Program-made: the position numbers and the translations under genes
Part shown: piece after piece, positions 39,038-45,888 of the stretch
Layout: every line of letters begins with the position of its first letter
How positions within the stretch are numbered: position 1 is the first letter of the stretch
Virus record (IMG/VR): IMGVR_UViG_3300021171_000006
Location: 27,354 to 91,353 of that record
Length of the DNA stretch: 64,000 nucleotides
Direction: 5' to 3' (one strand)
DNA from: a virus
The notes under the pieces: model-generated
What the model saw: only the letters and a program-made list of their open reading frames with translations
Told to the model about the DNA's origin: nothing
Databases searched by the model: none

Positions 39038-39387
39038 AGCCTACTCTGATGCCCGACACTAGCGCAGACCGATCGCCAGTAGGCGAGCCAGGCGGCATTT
39101 ACCTCGGCGGGCGTCGGTGGCAAAACCGGAGCTGACGCGGCGATCTTGGCCGCAGGCTTCCGCACCCTGACGCGTCGAGGCTTCGGCGCCGGGGGCTCGG
39201 GCCCGCGGAGCGGCATTGTCCTGCTTTCCGCCTCGGCGTCGGCGAAGCGCTCGTGGAGCGTCTTGGCGACGCGGCTCGTCAGGCCGCAAGGACACCTGAT
39301 TTGAGCCCGGTATCCTGCCGTAGCCTTGTCGTAGATGACGTGGGCGCTCAGCTTGTGGCTGCAGTTGACGTGCGGCTGCTGGCTCAT
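39034..39387 (-). CDS. Cys/His-containing basic protein (117 aa)
   Basis: ATG 39387 follows GGAGG. The N-part has HVNCSHKLSAHV and IRCPCGLTSRVAKT, then a Pro/Lys/Arg linker and a helical end with AAWLAYWRSVCAS. Resembles small phage zinc proteins. Divergent from the gene at 39407, only 19 bases apart. Confidence 0.55.
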   Translation of the reverse strand: MSQQPHVNCSHKLSAHVIYDKATAGYRAQIRCPCGLTSRVAKTLHERFADAEAESRTMPLRGPEPPAPKPRRVRVRKPAAKIAASAPVLPPTPAEVNAAWLAYWRSVCASVGHQSRL

Positions 39388-39406
39388 TGTGGTAACCTCC
39401 GAAGCT

Positions 39407-39847
39407 ATGGTTGATCGCCGTTCCACCGCTGATGAGCAGCTCGCCCGCCATCTCGCGACAGCGAAGCGGCAGATGCAGGCGCGCGGGCAAACGCGCGACG
39501 ACATGGGGCGGATCACCGCGCCGCAGGAATCACCCCTCGCTGAATGGGCAGAGCCGAAACGGCAATACGGCGAAGTCGCCCGCTACAGCGGCGGGGGTCG
39601 GATGCGGATGCGAAGTTTTGCCCTCCCGGTGCGCGCCGACGCTGCCCTACGAAACATTGCTGATCAGCGCGGCGTGAGTGTCAGTTTTATTCTCTGCGAA
39701 AAAGTCGCGGAACTCCTAGCGCCGTTGATAGAGGCTCCGATTCGCGGTCTCACGGACGCGCAGATTCCGTTCCGCCAACCGGACAAGGTTCATTCGCCGG
39801 AACCGCCCCAACTCAAGCGCCGCGGCTACCTCACCGATCGACGGTGA
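39407..39847 (+). CDS. Small DNA-binding-like protein (146 aa)
   Basis: From ATG 39407. Charged N-part (STADEQLARHLATAKRQMQA), then RMRMRSFALPVRADAALRNI, ADQRGVSVSFILCEKVAELL, a ribbon-helix-helix-like unit. Overlaps the serine recombinase by 17 bases at its 3' end. Possibly a regulator of the recombinase. Confidence 0.5.
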   Translation: MVDRRSTADEQLARHLATAKRQMQARGQTRDDMGRITAPQESPLAEWAEPKRQYGEVARYSGGGRMRMRSFALPVRADAALRNIADQRGVSVSFILCEKVAELLAPLIEAPIRGLTDAQIPFRQPDKVHSPEPPQLKRRGYLTDRR

Positions 39848-40445
39848 TTTGGCCCCGGAGATCCCCGTCGCGGGCCCGGTGGTCGGCGAGAATGCGGGCG
39901 ATTGATCTGGGGCTGATCTTGAGAGCGGCGGCGATCTCGCGCGTCTTCTTGCCCTCCTTGCGCATCTCCAGCACTTGGGGTGCCTTGCGCTTGGCGTGGG
40001 GAGGTTGTCCGGGGTATTTGCCCTCACCCTTGGCCCGGGCGATCCCCTCTCGCTGCCGCTCCAGCATGAGGTCGCGCTCGAACTGCGCGATTGCCGCGAG
40101 GACGGAGAAGATCAGCTGCCCGGTCGGCGTCGTCATGTCGAGCGGGGAGTCGAGCACCTTCAGCGCCGCTCCCTTTTCCCGCAGCCGCTCGACAATCTCC
40201 AAGGCGTCGTGCACCGACCGGGCGAGGCGATCGAGTTTGCATACCACAAGGGTATCCCCGTCGCCGTCGCGGATGTAGTCGAGGGCGCGCTCCAACTCGG
40301 GCCGCTCGGTCGACCGGCTGGACATCTGTTCGGAGAAGATGCGCCCGCACTTCTCGTTGCGCAGGCGGCCGATCTGCGCCTCGAAGCCGGCGGCCTGGTC
40401 CTGAGTGCTCACCCGGGCGTAGCCTATCTGGATACCCACGATCAT
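39831..40445 (-). CDS. Serine recombinase (resolvase/invertase)
   Basis: 204 aa. Catalytic Ser13 in GYARVSTQDQ, then LDYIRDGDGDTLVVCKLDRL, ARSVHDALEIVERL, TPTGQLIFSVLAAIAQFERD and the C-terminal HTH (GKKTREIAAALKISPRSIAR). This is the full Hin/Tn3-resolvase type. Such enzymes invert or resolve DNA between short sites. I find no inversion sites near the adhesin genes in this window. Confidence 0.9.
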   Translation of the reverse strand: MIVGIQIGYARVSTQDQAAGFEAQIGRLRNEKCGRIFSEQMSSRSTERPELERALDYIRDGDGDTLVVCKLDRLARSVHDALEIVERLREKGAALKVLDSPLDMTTPTGQLIFSVLAAIAQFERDLMLERQREGIARAKGEGKYPGQPPHAKRKAPQVLEMRKEGKKTREIAAALKISPRSIARILADHRARDGDLRGQITVDR

Positions 40446-40777
40446 TGCTCCCCGTATCGTCTCACCGTGGCCTCGCCATCGGTGATGTGGTGGACGTGAA
40501 TCCACTGCCGACGCTCCATGCTCTCGTCGTAGTGGTCGGTATCGGGCCAGACCGGCGAGATGATGAGCGCGCCGGTCTGGCCGTGTTGGCATGGCGCCGT
40601 TTGGCCCCACCCGATCACGAACCAATCAGCGTCTTCGTGGTCTGTGATGACGGTCCCGATGGGGAAAGCGCGGGCGAGCGCGAGCACTTCCGGCGGGCGA
40701 TCCTCGCGCCACGCGATGAAATCCTCCCCGTCCGGCTCCGGCTGCGGTGACAGACGAGTTTGCATGGTGGATTTCAT
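40442..40777 (-). CDS. Hypothetical protein upstream of recombinase (111 aa)
   Basis: From ATG 40777 after GGAGGAGTG. Beta-rich centre (LARAFPIGTVITDHEDADWF, VIGWGQTAP), a His-rich end (RRQWIHVHHITDGEATVRRY). ATGA coupling to the recombinase. Confidence 0.55.
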   Translation of the reverse strand: MKSTMQTRLSPQPEPDGEDFIAWREDRPPEVLALARAFPIGTVITDHEDADWFVIGWGQTAPCQHGQTGALIISPVWPDTDHYDESMERRQWIHVHHITDGEATVRRYGEQ

Positions 40778-40779
40778 TT

Positions 40780-40971
40780 TCACTCCTCCTCGAACAAATC
40801 CGGGTGCGCTGGAGTTTGCACGGCAAAGAGGTCGCCCGGCGGCAGCTGGGGTTTGCGCGCCCTCAACTTGCCGCTTCCGGTGGCCTCGCGCGCTGCAGCG
40901 GCTTGCCGGGCCGATCGCTCGGCGCCGGGCAGCACGATCTGCTCCCCTTGGTCGGTTCGCTCGGTGGTCAT
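40780..40971 (-). CDS. Small Ala/Gln/Arg-rich protein (63 aa)
   Basis: ATG 40971 follows GGAGGG and overlaps the upstream stop. Opens with MTTER; C-part PPGDLFAVQTPAHPDLFEEE is acidic. Not recognised. Confidence 0.5.
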   Translation of the reverse strand: MTTERTDQGEQIVLPGAERSARQAAAAREATGSGKLRARKPQLPPGDLFAVQTPAHPDLFEEE

Positions 40972-41123
40972 GTACCCTCCTTTGCTTGCCTGATCGCCTC
41001 TCGCAACCGCGATCTGGCGCAATGCGCATTGCGAGGAAAGCCGTTAGAGACTGGCCGCAAATCCGCGAGCGCTGCCTCAGCGGCGGCGATTAGTTCGAGC
41101 AAAGCGGCGCGCTCGGTCGTCAT
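40968..41123 (-). CDS. Small helical protein (51 aa)
   Basis: ATG 41123 overlaps the upstream stop. Opens with MTTER like the next gene; one helix (ALLELIAAAEAALADLRPV) and a basic C-part. Not recognised. Confidence 0.5.
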   Translation of the reverse strand: MTTERAALLELIAAAEAALADLRPVSNGFPRNAHCARSRLREAIRQAKEGT

Positions 41124-41425
41124 TGCACCCGCTCCCCTGTCCATCCTTGTTGCGCCATGCACTCATCCCGCGCGGTGTCGATGATCTGGCCGCGGTTCGG
41201 GTCGCCCATCGTGCTCCCCAGCAGCAGCGTTGGCAGCAGTCCCGGCAGGACGGGCGGCGGGTGAGCCTGAGCCGCCGCGACCGTAGCCCCGATACAGTTC
41301 CACAAGGCGGCATGCACGTTTGCCGCCGGCGGGTGTAGCGGGTCCGGGTGGTAGACCGTGACGGTGCACCCTCCCAGCGCCAGAGATGCGACGGCGAGCG
41401 CCGCGAGGGGAGATAGTCGGGTCAT
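41120..41425 (-). CDS. Small lipoprotein (101 aa)
   Basis: ATG 41425 follows AAGGAGG. Signal with LAVASLALGGC lipobox (Cys about 19), then a Pro/His/Ala-rich region and a C-terminal helix with Cys (TARDECMAQQGW). Could work with the recombinase-side genes only by position. Confidence 0.6.
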   Translation of the reverse strand: MTRLSPLAALAVASLALGGCTVTVYHPDPLHPPAANVHAALWNCIGATVAAAQAHPPPVLPGLLPTLLLGSTMGDPNRGQIIDTARDECMAQQGWTGERVQ

Positions 41426-41454
41426 TCTGCAGCCTCCTTGGTTGCGGTCGGCAA

Positions 41455-41470
41455 TGTTCCACCTGGAACA
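41455..41470 (-). other. parS-like 16-mer, copy 2
   Basis: TGTTCCACCTGGAACA, extended to AATGTTCCACCTGGAACATT (41453-41472): inverted 9-base arms around CC. It is the reverse complement of the site at 33784-33799, in an intergenic position between the lipoprotein and 41529. Confidence 0.6.
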
Positions 41471-41489
41471 TTTCGGCGGCATAGTGTGA

Positions 41490-41515
41490 CGGGCCCGGAC
41501 GCGATGCCGGGCCCG
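41490..41515 (-). terminator. Strong 9-bp GC hairpin
   Basis: CGGGCCCGG (41490-41498), 8-base loop, CCGGGCCCG (41507-41515): perfect. It lies 13 bases past the stop of the minus gene at 41529. No U-run, so termination is inferred from stem strength only. Confidence 0.45.
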
Positions 41516-41528
41516 CTGCGCTAGGTCG

Positions 41529-41879
41529 TCAATGCAAGGCGTCGCCAAACCCTAAGCGGGTGAACGCCTCGGTGATTTTCTCGGTCGTCGGGCGGTCGGG
41601 CCAGCCGGGATCAATGCCGAGCCAGTATCCGGCCTCCCTGTTCCACTCGATCGTTTTCGTCATCTCGGCGACGAAATCGGCCGCGCTGTCGCATTTGGTG
41701 AGCGTCGTGTCGCCCTCGCAGTAATTGAAAATCTCGAAGGTGATCGGGTTCGCCCAGGTGCCGTAATAGCTGGCGTCCTGTTTGGTGTCGACTTGCGCCC
41801 ATCCCGTCGCCGGCGAAAGGCGCTCGTCGTACTTGTACCGCTCGCCGCCGAAGTCTGAGCCGCGTGTGATTGTTGCCAT
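41529..41879 (-). CDS. Hypothetical protein (116 aa)
   Basis: Aromatic beta N-part (ITRGSDFGGERYKYDERLSP), Cys at 54 and 63 (YCEGDTTLTKCDS), and a helical C-part with WNREAGYWLGIDPGWPDRP. Followed by hairpin 41490-41515. Not recognised. Confidence 0.6.
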   Translation of the reverse strand: MATITRGSDFGGERYKYDERLSPATGWAQVDTKQDASYYGTWANPITFEIFNYCEGDTTLTKCDSAADFVAEMTKTIEWNREAGYWLGIDPGWPDRPTTEKITEAFTRLGFGDALH

Positions 41880-41882
41880 TGG

Positions 41883-42113
41883 TCAAACCTCCTTTAGCAG
41901 CATGTCCTCGGCGTCCTGCACAAACAGGAATCCGAGCTCCTCGGTCTTGATGACGCAACCGCGCCGTTGCCGCGCATTGTCGGGCAGGCAAAAGAGGCCG
42001 ATCAGCGCCGATGACGAGGTGTAGGCGGTCTGTCGATAGCCAAGATGCTTAGCCATGCGCTCGGCTTCTGCGAAGTCGTCGCCCGAAAATTCAAGCTGGG
42101 TAAGAGTGGTCAT
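41883..42113 (-). CDS. Small hypothetical protein (76 aa)
   Basis: From ATG 42113 (9 bases after GGAGG); ATG 42122 is closer to the Shine-Dalgarno and less likely. Alpha/beta (LEFSGDDFAEAERMAKHLGY ... CVIKTEELGFLFVQDAEDML). Not recognised. Confidence 0.55.
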   Translation of the reverse strand: MTTLTQLEFSGDDFAEAERMAKHLGYRQTAYTSSSALIGLFCLPDNARQRRGCVIKTEELGFLFVQDAEDMLLKEV

Positions 42114-42138
42114 CGTTCCCATCCTCCTGTTGAACTGT

Positions 42139-42348
42139 TCAGCCGAGATCGCGCGGGCTGTCGTCGTGCGTCAGAAACTCGCCGTCGATCATCGGCACTC
42201 CCCACGCGACGCACCCGTGACCATTGGCGACCGGGACATAGATCGCCCCGACCCCGTACCGTGCCCGTCGCTCAGCGACGCGCGCCCACGTCCAGCCTGC
42301 AGGGAGGGTGAACCCCTGCGCCACGTACCCTTCCTCGATCTTTGTCAT
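42139..42348 (-). CDS. Small hypothetical protein (69 aa)
   Basis: ATG 42348 follows GGAGGGG by 9 bases. Contains GYVAQGFTLPAGWTWARVAE, GVGAIYVPVANGHGCVAWGV. Trp-rich, soluble. Not recognised. Confidence 0.5.
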   Translation of the reverse strand: MTKIEEGYVAQGFTLPAGWTWARVAERRARYGVGAIYVPVANGHGCVAWGVPMIDGEFLTHDDSPRDLG

Positions 42349-42362
42349 TCTCGAACCCCTCC

Positions 42363-42584
42363 CTAAACCCTGCGCCAATCGGAATAGGCGCGCGCCTCGT
42401 ACCCCTCGCGCCGGCAATCCTCACAGAACCCGCACTCAAACGGGTATGGCTTGGGCAGACCTAACCCCGGACAGGCAGGCGCCATCTTGCGCCCGACCCA
42501 AACCGCCGGCTTGCCGCACTCATGGCCATAGGTGCCAAGCTCCGCATTGTGGCAGCGCCCATCTGTCGCATAGAGGTTCGCCAT
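42363..42584 (-). CDS. Cys-rich zinc-finger-like protein (73 aa)
   Basis: From ATG 42584 (GGAGGG). CHNAELGTYGHECGKPAVWV and CGFCEDCRREGYEA place six Cys/His in finger order. Similar to small zinc proteins of unknown role in phage early clusters. Confidence 0.55.
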   Translation of the reverse strand: MANLYATDGRCHNAELGTYGHECGKPAVWVGRKMAPACPGLGLPKPYPFECGFCEDCRREGYEARAYSDWRRV

Positions 42585-42588
42585 CGTC

Positions 42589-42852
42589 TCAGCCCTCCCT
42601 CGCGCCGTTGACCATCGAGCGCGGCCCGTACTGCATAGCGATGCGCTCGGCGTCGTCGACCGTCTGCAAATGCGGGTTGCCTTGTCCGTGGTCGCGCATG
42701 AACTCTGCCCCGCGTTTGGTGCGGAAAGGCCCGACAACGGCGTTATAGGAGCTTCCGTGGGTTTCCCACGTCGGGACATAGGCGCAGCGAAACACTTCCC
42801 GCACATAGCGGTGCGGCTGCACGGCAAGCCCGAGATAGAATTTTGTCGCCAT
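42589..42852 (-). CDS. Hypothetical protein (87 aa)
   Basis: From ATG 42852 (GGAGGG). Core YNAVVGPFRTKRGAEFMRDH, GNPHLQTVDDAERIAM, a small alpha/beta unit known from several phage and plasmid proteins. Not named. Confidence 0.55.
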   Translation of the reverse strand: MATKFYLGLAVQPHRYVREVFRCAYVPTWETHGSSYNAVVGPFRTKRGAEFMRDHGQGNPHLQTVDDAERIAMQYGPRSMVNGAREG

Positions 42853-42856
42853 CTCT

Positions 42857-43093
42857 TCAGCCCTCCAACATCTCGGCGCCATTGTCGCGCGCCCATTCCT
42901 TCGCCAGTTTTCGGGCGCTCGCCTCGGTACGGCAGAACCGCTCGCTCAGCCGTCGCCCCATCGCGTTCCAATCTCGCGGCGTCGCAGGCTGATAGAGCGA
43001 CACCCGCCACCCGCGCCTTCCCCAATCGTTGCAGGTCACGATCAGCCTCGGCGCAGACACGTCCCCCGCTACTCCCTCGCTCCGTGTCGTCAT
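42857..43093 (-). CDS. Hypothetical protein (78 aa)
   Basis: Coupled by ATGA to the next gene upstream. LIVTCNDWGRRGWRVSLYQP, then a helix with ARKLAKEWARDNGAEML. Not recognised. Confidence 0.5.
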   Translation of the reverse strand: MTTRSEGVAGDVSAPRLIVTCNDWGRRGWRVSLYQPATPRDWNAMGRRLSERFCRTEASARKLAKEWARDNGAEMLEG

Positions 43094-43281
43094 TGGCTGA
43101 TTTCCTCCATGATGCGCGCGTATTCCGCGTCGCGATCTTCCTTCGCCTTGCGATAGGCCGCGACCTTCTCGCCGAGCGTCGAGCCGCGCCAGTAGAGCTT
43201 TGCGGCCTCGTATCGCCGATCAGCCGCCCGAAGCCGCTTCGCCACTTCCGGGTCATTCGTGACCCAACCGGGTGTCGCCAT
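43090..43281 (-). CDS. Small basic helical protein (63 aa)
   Basis: ATG 43281 after GAGGG. Helical and charged (EVAKRLRAADRRYEAAKLYW, KVAAYRKAKEDRDAEYARIM). Overlaps the gene upstream by 29 bases. Confidence 0.5.
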   Translation of the reverse strand: MATPGWVTNDPEVAKRLRAADRRYEAAKLYWRGSTLGEKVAAYRKAKEDRDAEYARIMEEISQ

Positions 43282-43474
43282 CCCTCATCCCTCCCTGCTG
43301 CTGTACGCGTCCGCTAGCGGATAACCAACCGCCAGACCCCTTCACGTCGAGCGCTCGCGCCAGGTCGCCTTGCCACGCCGACCCGAAGCAAGCCTCACCC
43401 ACCGCACACAGCAACGACGCCCCTGAGGGCGCCGCGCCGTGGTCTGTTGCCCGCTCAGTCATGCGGGTTGCCAT
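43253..43474 (-). CDS. HTH-like small protein, first of the minus cluster (73 aa)
   Basis: ATG 43474 (or 43462). CFGSAWQGDLARALDVKGSG, GWLSASGRVQQQG resembles the compact HTH of phage regulators (xLGxxWQxxLAxxLGVxxxxVxRWL) though weak. First gene of the minus cluster, next to a 500-base control region. Confidence 0.5.
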   Translation of the reverse strand: MATRMTERATDHGAAPSGASLLCAVGEACFGSAWQGDLARALDVKGSGGWLSASGRVQQQGGMRDGDTRLGHE

Positions 43475-44001
43475 CCTCTCATTCCCATTTCGCGCTCTAC
43501 GATCCCGAGCGTGGAACCGCGTCGCGTTCCATCTGTCGCTCCCTCGTGTGTGATGCGGAGAAATTCGCCTCTCCCCGGAAAATCCGCGCGGTGCCCGGAA
43601 TCCGGGAGTTTGCATGGCGTAGCGGCCAGTCTGAGTCGGAAACGGTGCCGGCGATGCTCGACATGGTGCCCTCAGACCGTAACGCCACATGAACCTATGA
43701 CTATATGGCACCTGTGCGCCATGATATCAATATCAAAACCATGTGGCAGCGAAAATAATCTCTGTCGGGCTCGCCGCATGGGGAGGGTCACCTGTCACCC
43801 TGCCGGGCGCCCTCAGCGGTGCACCAAGCCGGCATCCCGTCGCCGCAGCGTCGCGGCCCCGTCAAGATCGTGCGGATCGATGGGACGCGCGCGCCGTATT
43901 CGAGAGGGACGCTAGCGTTTCGTTTCCCGGGGATTTTTGGGTTTCCTGGCATCGTTAGATTTACGTTAGACAATGCGGTTAGAGTGTGTTAGACAATAGG
44001 G
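43475..44001. other. 527-base intergenic region between divergent clusters
   Basis: AT-rich in its middle. CCACATG (43685-43691) and CATGTGG (43740-43746) form an inverted pair around ATGGC...GCCAT. Near the plus gene lies an array of GTTAGA. A 57-codon plus frame (GTG 43819 to 43992) reads PSPQRRGPVKIVRIDGTRAP, then YSRGTLAFRFPG, but has weak start signals; a minus frame is open too. Likely promoter region for both directions. Confidence 0.45.
43954..43993 (+). repeat. Four phased GTTAGA hexamers
   Basis: GTTAGA at 43954, 43965, 43978 and 43988 (starts), spaced 11, 13 and 10 bases, about one helical turn. The second and fourth are both part of GTTAGACAAT. They end 9 bases before ATG 44002. 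Looks like a protein-binding array or promoter element. Confidence 0.5.
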
Positions 44002-44673
44002 ATGTTATCGCAGAAATGCAGGATTTGCGGCGAGCGTCATCCGTTGGGTCCGTGTCCCAATCCGAAGGCGCGTCGTTCGAGGGCAGCGGGGAAACGTCCT
44101 GTTCCCAGCGTGAGGCCCCAAACCTCCAAGCCGGCGCCGGCCTTGGGAGCGAGTAGGGTCGAGCAACAGCGCAACACCAAGGGCGTGACCAGGCCGGGAG
44201 AGCAGCGGCCACCTATTACCGAGATGATTGAGCGGCAACCGGAACCGGGATCTGCGTCGGCGGCGGTCTCCGCCAAGTTCGACAAGAAGGCGTATCAGCG
44301 CGAGTACATGCGCAGGTGGAGACTGGAACATTCTGACGATGCCCCGAAAGCGCTCTATCGGCATTTTGCCGCCAGCGGACAGTTGCTATACGTTGGGGTG
44401 TCTGAAAACGTCGAGCGGCGAAACGCGGAACACGCGCGGTCATCCCCTTGGTGGAAAGATGTGGTGCAGAGCGAGGTTGAGTATTTCGGAACCACGATTG
44501 AAGCACTTGCGGCCGAGAGTAGGGCGGTAGCTGCCGAAGCGCCCCTTCACAACCAGCTTCTTGCTGCGGCGACGCTTGCTCCTCACGGAGAGTGTTCCGC
44601 CTGTGACACCAAGCGCACGCTTGACGCGGCGCGGCAGCAGCGGATGCGAGACAAGCGAAAGGGGAAGGCATGA
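44002..44673 (+). CDS. GIY-YIG nuclease-type protein
   Basis: 223 aa. N-terminal CxxC-H-C knuckle (KCRICGERHPLGPC), a Pro/Arg-rich disordered linker, then ALYRHFAASGQLLYVGVSEN, VERRNAEHARSSPWW, ESRAVAAEAPLHNQ, the GIY-YIG order with Arg and Glu. C-terminal CSACDTKRTLDAAR. Resembles phage homing-type nucleases with zinc knuckles. Confidence 0.7.
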   Translation: MLSQKCRICGERHPLGPCPNPKARRSRAAGKRPVPSVRPQTSKPAPALGASRVEQQRNTKGVTRPGEQRPPITEMIERQPEPGSASAAVSAKFDKKAYQREYMRRWRLEHSDDAPKALYRHFAASGQLLYVGVSENVERRNAEHARSSPWWKDVVQSEVEYFGTTIEALAAESRAVAAEAPLHNQLLAAATLAPHGECSACDTKRTLDAARQQRMRDKRKGKA

Positions 44674-44867
44674 CGCACATCTATGTGGCGGGGTCGAGCC
44701 GAGACGGACCGTTAAAGATCGGGATTACGACCAATACGAAAAAGCGGCTTGCCCAACTGCAAACTGGCTGCGCTGTGTCGCTGCGAATCTACTGGTCGCT
44801 TGATGTGCCTCCATCTCAGGCGGCTCGGGTCGAACGTGAGGCTCATACCTGTTTTTCGCCAGAGTGA
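44670..44867 (+). CDS. T5orf172/GIY-YIG-like protein, N-terminal part before in-frame TGA
   Basis: 65 aa ending at TGA 44865-44867. HIYVAGSSRDGPLKIGITTN, TKKRLAQLQTGCAVSLRIYW and REAHTCFSPE match the first part of the T5orf172 domain. The matching end (LSGEWFLIP) follows the TGA in the same frame. The family normally has RL(x)GEWF at this point; a CGA-to-TGA change would explain it. Confidence 0.65.
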   Translation: MTHIYVAGSSRDGPLKIGITTNTKKRLAQLQTGCAVSLRIYWSLDVPPSQAARVEREAHTCFSPE

Positions 44868-45104
44868 TTGTCGGGCGAGTGGTTCTTGATCCCGGTTGAG
44901 ATGGCCGTCGAGGCGATTATGCGCCTCACGGAACGCCAGCGCCCTCAGCGGATGACAGAGGTCTACCCCGGGCTATACGCCATCGGGGAGATCTTTCTGG
45001 CGTCCGAGGCCGATACATCGCCACCCCATAACGGATATTGGGGCGCAGACTGGCATTGGTTTCCGCCGACAGCGAAGCCAGTTGATCTTTTGGGGATCTG
45101 GTGA
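44868..45104 (+). pseudogene. C-terminal part of the same T5orf172-like gene
   Basis: Same frame as 44670-44867, next codon after the TGA (a TTG). SGEWFLIPVEMAVEAI completes the domain, followed by an aromatic tail (HNGYWGADWHWFPPT). The 3' end is coupled by ATGA to the gene at 45104, so the gene was whole until recently. Could be restarted at TTG 44868 but no Shine-Dalgarno is seen. Confidence 0.55.
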
Positions 45105-45172
45105 TGCGGCAGTATCGCCAGCGCCTGCGGGAGGATCGTCTCCGGGAGCGATCCGAGACGGAGGAAGACTGA
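45104..45172 (+). CDS. Tiny basic/acidic peptide (22 aa)
   Basis: ATG 45104 overlaps the upstream stop. Arg/Glu-rich helix (RQYRQRLREDRLRERSETEE). Its stop shares a base with the next ATG (TGATG). Chain of three genes starting MRQ (45104, 45172, 45348). Confidence 0.4.
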   Translation: MRQYRQRLREDRLRERSETEED

Positions 45173-45348
45173 TGCGCCAAGAGCCGCCGTCGAAGGTCCG
45201 AATTGTTCATGTGCCGACGGGGATTGTCGTCGAATGCGAAGGCAGGTCCACGGCACGCGAGAACCGGAGCGAGGCAATGCGGATGCTGAGGAGCCGATTG
45301 TGGCTGCGTCATTTGGTTGACCAGCAAAGGCCGGAGAACGCCCAGTGA
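45172..45348 (+). CDS. Release-factor-like fragment (RF-1 domain without GGQ)
   Basis: 58 aa. PSKVRIVHVPTGIVVECEGR, ENRSEAMRMLRSRLW matches the part of the class I release factor catalytic domain after GGQ (xVRITHxPTGIVVxC.. xxxNKxxAxxxLxxRL). The GGQ loop and all other domains are missing. It may bind ribosome or tRNA, or compete with host release factors. Next to a gene interrupted by TGA. ATG shares a base with the preceding stop. Confidence 0.65.
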   Translation: MRQEPPSKVRIVHVPTGIVVECEGRSTARENRSEAMRMLRSRLWLRHLVDQQRPENAQ

Positions 45349-45386
45349 TGCGCCAGCGCCGGGCGAAGCAACGGGAGGGTGGCTGA
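45348..45386 (+). CDS. Micro-ORF in translational chain (12 aa)
   Basis: ATG 45348 shares one base with the upstream stop (TGATG) and its own TGA shares one with ATG 45386. Encodes MRQRRAKQREGG. Probably a re-initiation relay rather than a functional protein. Confidence 0.3.
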   Translation: MRQRRAKQREGG

Positions 45387-45700
45387 TGATCGAGACCATT
45401 GTAGAGCGGGTTGCCAGGGTTTTGTGGGAATTGCGCCCGCGCGCCCTTGCCGCGCTGCATTGGGACGACGCTGGCGAGGGTTGGCGATCGGAGTACCGCC
45501 TTAAGGCAGAACGCGCTATCGCCGAGTACGAGGTGGCACTCGCCGGGGCGGGTATGGTCATTCGCCCAAGAGCGCCAACCGAGAAGATGATCTCGGATGT
45601 GGTCGACAATTTCGACTTTGGCCCGGATCGGGATGCTAGAAATTGGGCTGTTGGTGTGTGGGAGACGATGGTCGATGCCTACGAGAGGGGCGGGTCATGA
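45386..45700 (+). CDS. Hypothetical phage protein (104 aa)
   Basis: Helical, with ERVARVLWELRPRALAALHW, RLKAERAIAEYEVALAGAG and NWAVGVWETMVDAY. The module (VARVLWE...ALIEAG...AWxxMIDAAL) is of the kind repeated in alphaproteobacterial phages, also seen at the end of the protein at 16759. Function unknown. Confidence 0.6.
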   Translation: MIETIVERVARVLWELRPRALAALHWDDAGEGWRSEYRLKAERAIAEYEVALAGAGMVIRPRAPTEKMISDVVDNFDFGPDRDARNWAVGVWETMVDAYERGGS

Positions 45701-45888
45701 GGTTCCAACGTCGAGCGCACCGAGGATCGCGACCGGAAGGCTTAGGCCACCCTAAGCCGACGCTGTATACGGCGGAGAGCTACCGGGCGAGATTTGTGCG
45801 GCCGGGGCCGAACGCGTCGCTCAACAGGTTAATGCGTTGGGTGAGGATGAGGCGGCAAGAGATTGAAGGGAAAGGGGAGACGGCATGA
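45697..45888 (+). CDS. Small basic protein (63 aa)
   Basis: Start ATG 45697 (ATGA). Arg-rich, with LYTAESYRARFVRPGPN and a basic helix (NRLMRWVRMRRQEIEGKG). Possibly nucleic-acid binding. Not recognised. Confidence 0.5.
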   Translation: MRFQRRAHRGSRPEGLGHPKPTLYTAESYRARFVRPGPNASLNRLMRWVRMRRQEIEGKGETA

